Assembly: GCA_910584285.1 (NCBI GenBank)
Contig: CAJTYK010000024.1
Location: forward strand, 1-31,273
Source of the DNA: an uncultured Oscillospiraceae bacterium
Lineage (GTDB): Bacteria; Bacillota; Clostridia; Oscillospirales; Oscillospiraceae
Direction: 5' to 3'
DNA: 31,273 nucleotides
The notes under the pieces: model-generated
Seen by the model: only the letters and a program-made list of their open reading frames with translations
What the model was told of the DNA's origin: nothing
The model's database searches: none
Made by a program: the position numbers and the translations under genes
Part shown: positions 29,987 to 31,273 of the stretch, one piece after another
Layout: every line of letters begins with the position of its first letter
Numbering within the stretch: position 1 is the stretch's first letter

Positions 29987-30183
29987 GCAGGTGAAAAATG
30001 CCAACCTACATCCGCTAAAATATAGAATTATTTATCATTTTCTTTACTTCTATCACTGAAATCAAAATTTGTGAATTGTCTTCTATTTTGAAGGAAATTT
30101 TAGGTTATTTGAATCTTTTGTCAAATTTGCACACGACGCAAGGCTTTTGGACATTGTTCAAGCCCAAATGGAGGTGTTTTATT
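29987..30183. other. AT-rich non-coding stretch at the edge of the mobile-element debris
   Basis: Base composition shifts abruptly from GC-rich to AT-rich after the previous gene and stays so to about 30180. There are long A/T runs and no credible gene. It most likely marks the left edge of acquired DNA. No clear inverted repeat ends were found here. Confidence 0.6.
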
Positions 30184-30276
30184 ATGCCAGACTATCAGCT
30201 TCAAATTAAGCAGCTGGTGTCCTACCCGCGCTGCCGCATCTACCGAACATTTTTTCAAACCTTGATTGCTGACTGA
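30184..30276 (+). pseudogene. Truncated 30-codon remnant of an element-borne gene
   Basis: ATG at 30184 with a proper GGAGGTG 8 bases upstream opens a frame starting MPDYQLQIKQLVSYPRCRIY and ending after 30 codons at TGA. From memory, near-identical N-termini occur on much longer proteins carried by clostridial integrative elements, continuing with IADRSIRTSGG. Here the residues after the stop (GVRTKGRA) still loosely follow that line, so a nonsense change plus truncation is likely. The function of the full-length protein is not known to me. Confidence 0.5.
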
Positions 30277-30424
30277 GGCGTCCGCACAAAAGGGCGAGCC
30301 TGTCCAGCTGCTTAAACAACAACCAAATTGAAACCCAGCGTAGCGGTTTCGATTTGGAGAGGAGGAGCAGCGAAATGAGTGAGCTTTCGCCGGAGGCGGA
30401 AGCGAAGGATATGGAGCTTGCTCC

Positions 30425-30625
30425 GACGAAGTCCAGCTCGTCCACATTGACGCTCTGGGTCACCAGCCGGTTGAGGATGGGGTACGGGCTGTCCACCCTG
30501 TCCACCCGGCAGTCCTGGACAGTGGGGGAGCCGATGCCCATGGCCTCCAGCAATCCGATGGTGTGGTCGTACTCGCTGTCGGGAATGGGGGACTTCGTCA
30601 CCATATATGCCAAGTTCCATGTTAA
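30425..30625 (-). pseudogene. Fragment of an antirestriction (ArdA-like) or related element protein
   Basis: On the minus strand a frame reads YMVTKSPIPDSEYDHTIGLL, then EAMGIGSPTVQDCRVD, SPYPILNRLVTQSVNV and DELDF, about 65 residues. This resembles an internal part of ArdA-like antirestriction proteins from Firmicutes conjugative elements (recalled, not searched). The expected continuation after DELDF (YLAKRLDSFD in relatives) is lost at about 30425. The upstream end stops near 30625, where IS66 sequence begins on the other strand. Both ends look broken. Confidence 0.5.
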
Positions 30626-30798
30626 AGTATGTCGAATGGGACGGGCAGGGATTTTTGCAGGGGAAGCAGTGGGCACAGAGCAGGACTTATCCCTGGCCGA
30701 AGGGACAGGCAGGGGAAACGCTGGAGATCAGAGAGAAGGAATTTGAGTATCTTCTGAGCAGATCTATTGTACCGTTTAAGGCACAAAAAGGGCTGTGA
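30625..30798 (+). pseudogene. IS66 family TnpB C-terminal remnant
   Basis: The plus-strand frame starting MLKYVEWDGQGFLQGKQWAQ and continuing TYPWPKGQAGETLEI and EFEYLLSRSIVPFK matches the C-terminal half of IS66 TnpB (Orf2). Relatives have the same order: a WDGxGF strand, a W/P block and a helix ending near P-F/K. The N-terminal half is absent; the junction with the antirestriction-like fragment is at about 30625. TGA at 30796-30798. Confidence 0.65.
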
Positions 30799-30820
30799 TA
30801 CTTGAAATCGCAGCCCTTTT
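30786..30820 (+). terminator. Hairpin overlapping the TnpB stop and tnpC promoter
   Basis: AAAAGGGCTG (30786-30795) pairs with CAGCCCTTTT (30811-30820), and inner bases extend the stem with one T/G wobble around an ACTTGAA loop. It ends in TTTT, so it can terminate tnpB transcription. Confidence 0.6.
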
Positions 30821-30830
30821 GATGTATAAT
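30802..30830 (+). promoter_or_regulatory. Promoter in front of the TnpC remnant
   Basis: TTGAAA (30802-30807), 17 bp, TATAAT (30825-30830). The expected transcription start (~30837) coincides with the ATG at 30837, so the mRNA would be nearly leaderless. Confidence 0.65.
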
Positions 30831-30836
30831 AATGAT

Positions 30837-31273
30837 ATGAAGCAGGAATGGAAAGGCGCCGCCAAATGGCAGACGCTGCTGGCCCATATTTTGAACAGCA
30901 AATACACGCTGGCGCTACCCCTGTACCGGCAGGAGCAGGAGCTGGCCCGGATCGGCGTCCCCATCTCCCGGCAGACCATGGCCAACTGGATCATGGCGGC
31001 CCACGAACGGTGGCTTGCGGAGTTCGTCCAGGCGTTACGGCAGGAGTTGCTGTCCAATGAGATTCTCCACGCCGATGAGACCACGTTGATGGTGCTGAAG
31101 GAGCCGGGACGAAAGGCCCGGCAGAGGAGCTATGTGTGGGTATACCGAACCTCGGGAGACACCCGGCATCCTGTGGTGCTGTATGATTATCAGCCCAGCC
31201 GGGCGGGAGAATGTGCCGGCCGCTTTTTGGAAGGGTTTACCGGCCTGCTGCATACCGATGGGTACGAGGCCTA
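30837..31273 (+). pseudogene. IS66 family transposase TnpC, N-terminally deleted, runs off the window
   Basis: The frame is open from ATG 30837 to the window end (145 codons plus two bases). It has the IS66 TnpC core: LAHILNSKYTLALPLYRQEQ, SRQTMANWI, the first catalytic aspartate in HADETTLMVL, VWVYRTSGD, VLYDYQPSRAGE and a second aspartate in HTDGYEAY. Intact TnpC is about 500 residues, with 150-200 residues ahead of the KYTLALPLYRQEQ region (zinc-finger and helix-turn-helix part). Here only about 15 residues precede it (MKQEWKGAAKWQ), so an N-terminal or internal deletion is likely. The 3' part lies beyond the window, so its state is unknown. Confidence 0.8.

Noticed and set aside
30354..30746. 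Plus-strand frame of about 130 codons across the mobile-element debris
   Set aside because: It crosses several unrelated fragments and reads the antirestriction-like fragment in antisense.
1..31273. CRISPR array, tRNA or rRNA genes, phage structural genes
   Set aside because: No regularly spaced repeats, no cloverleaf-like sequence and no phage proteins were recognised on either strand by eye.

Overview
The window is GC-rich chromosomal DNA. Its gene content points to an anaerobic, gut-type member of the Clostridia, probably Oscillospiraceae (relatives of Flavonifractor, Lawsonibacter or Oscillibacter). The signs are a rubredoxin-fused EtfA, an A-type flavodiiron protein, MtaB, a DUF4358 lipoprotein, a lysine riboswitch, consensus sigma-A promoters and clostridial IS66 remnants. 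The genus is an inference; there is no rRNA or tRNA in the window.

Layout. 1-1.9 kb: the 3' end of etfA with a C-terminal rubredoxin domain, then the flavodiiron protein fprA, a likely electron chain to O2 or NO. 1.9-6.1 kb (minus): a large GGDEF-EAL-multi-PAS protein and, downstream of it, a membrane-anchored protein with four PepSY-like repeats. 6.3-7.25 kb (minus): an AEC permease. 7.4-12.3 kb (plus): a CNNM/CorC-type CBS protein, mtaB (tRNA methylthiotransferase), an MscS channel, an unknown polytopic membrane protein and tmk. 12.3-14.4 kb: a lysine riboswitch with its own promoter and terminator, controlling an NhaC-superfamily transporter that carries a zinc-ribbon-like insert outside the membrane. 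14.5-19.5 kb: argG and argH, the last two steps of arginine synthesis, separated by a transglutaminase-like protein and a lipoprotein; the 3' end of argH is duplicated around a palindrome-rich insert. 19.6-21.1 kb (minus): a divergent GH3-like protein. 21.4-25.0 kb: uppP and an FtsK/SpoIIIE translocase. 25.1-27.0 kb (minus): a two-gene sensory operon, V4R protein plus HAMP/PAS/degenerate-GGDEF protein. 27.1-29.3 kb (minus): a ferredoxin-domain aldo/keto reductase and an exo/endonuclease/phosphatase-fold protein. 29.5-30.0 kb: a small Cys-containing protein of unknown function. 30.0-31.27 kb: an AT-richer patch of mobile-element debris (truncated 30-codon frame, antirestriction-like fragment, IS66 TnpB and TnpC remnants).

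Most of the window is housekeeping. The points most worth following are the riboswitch-linked NhaC homologue as a lysine transporter, the att-like duplication at the end of argH, the paired direct repeats matching a WalR-type site before the transglutaminase gene, and the V4R/GGDEF operon. I see no CRISPR array, no tRNA or rRNA, and no obvious complete new defence or biosynthetic system.
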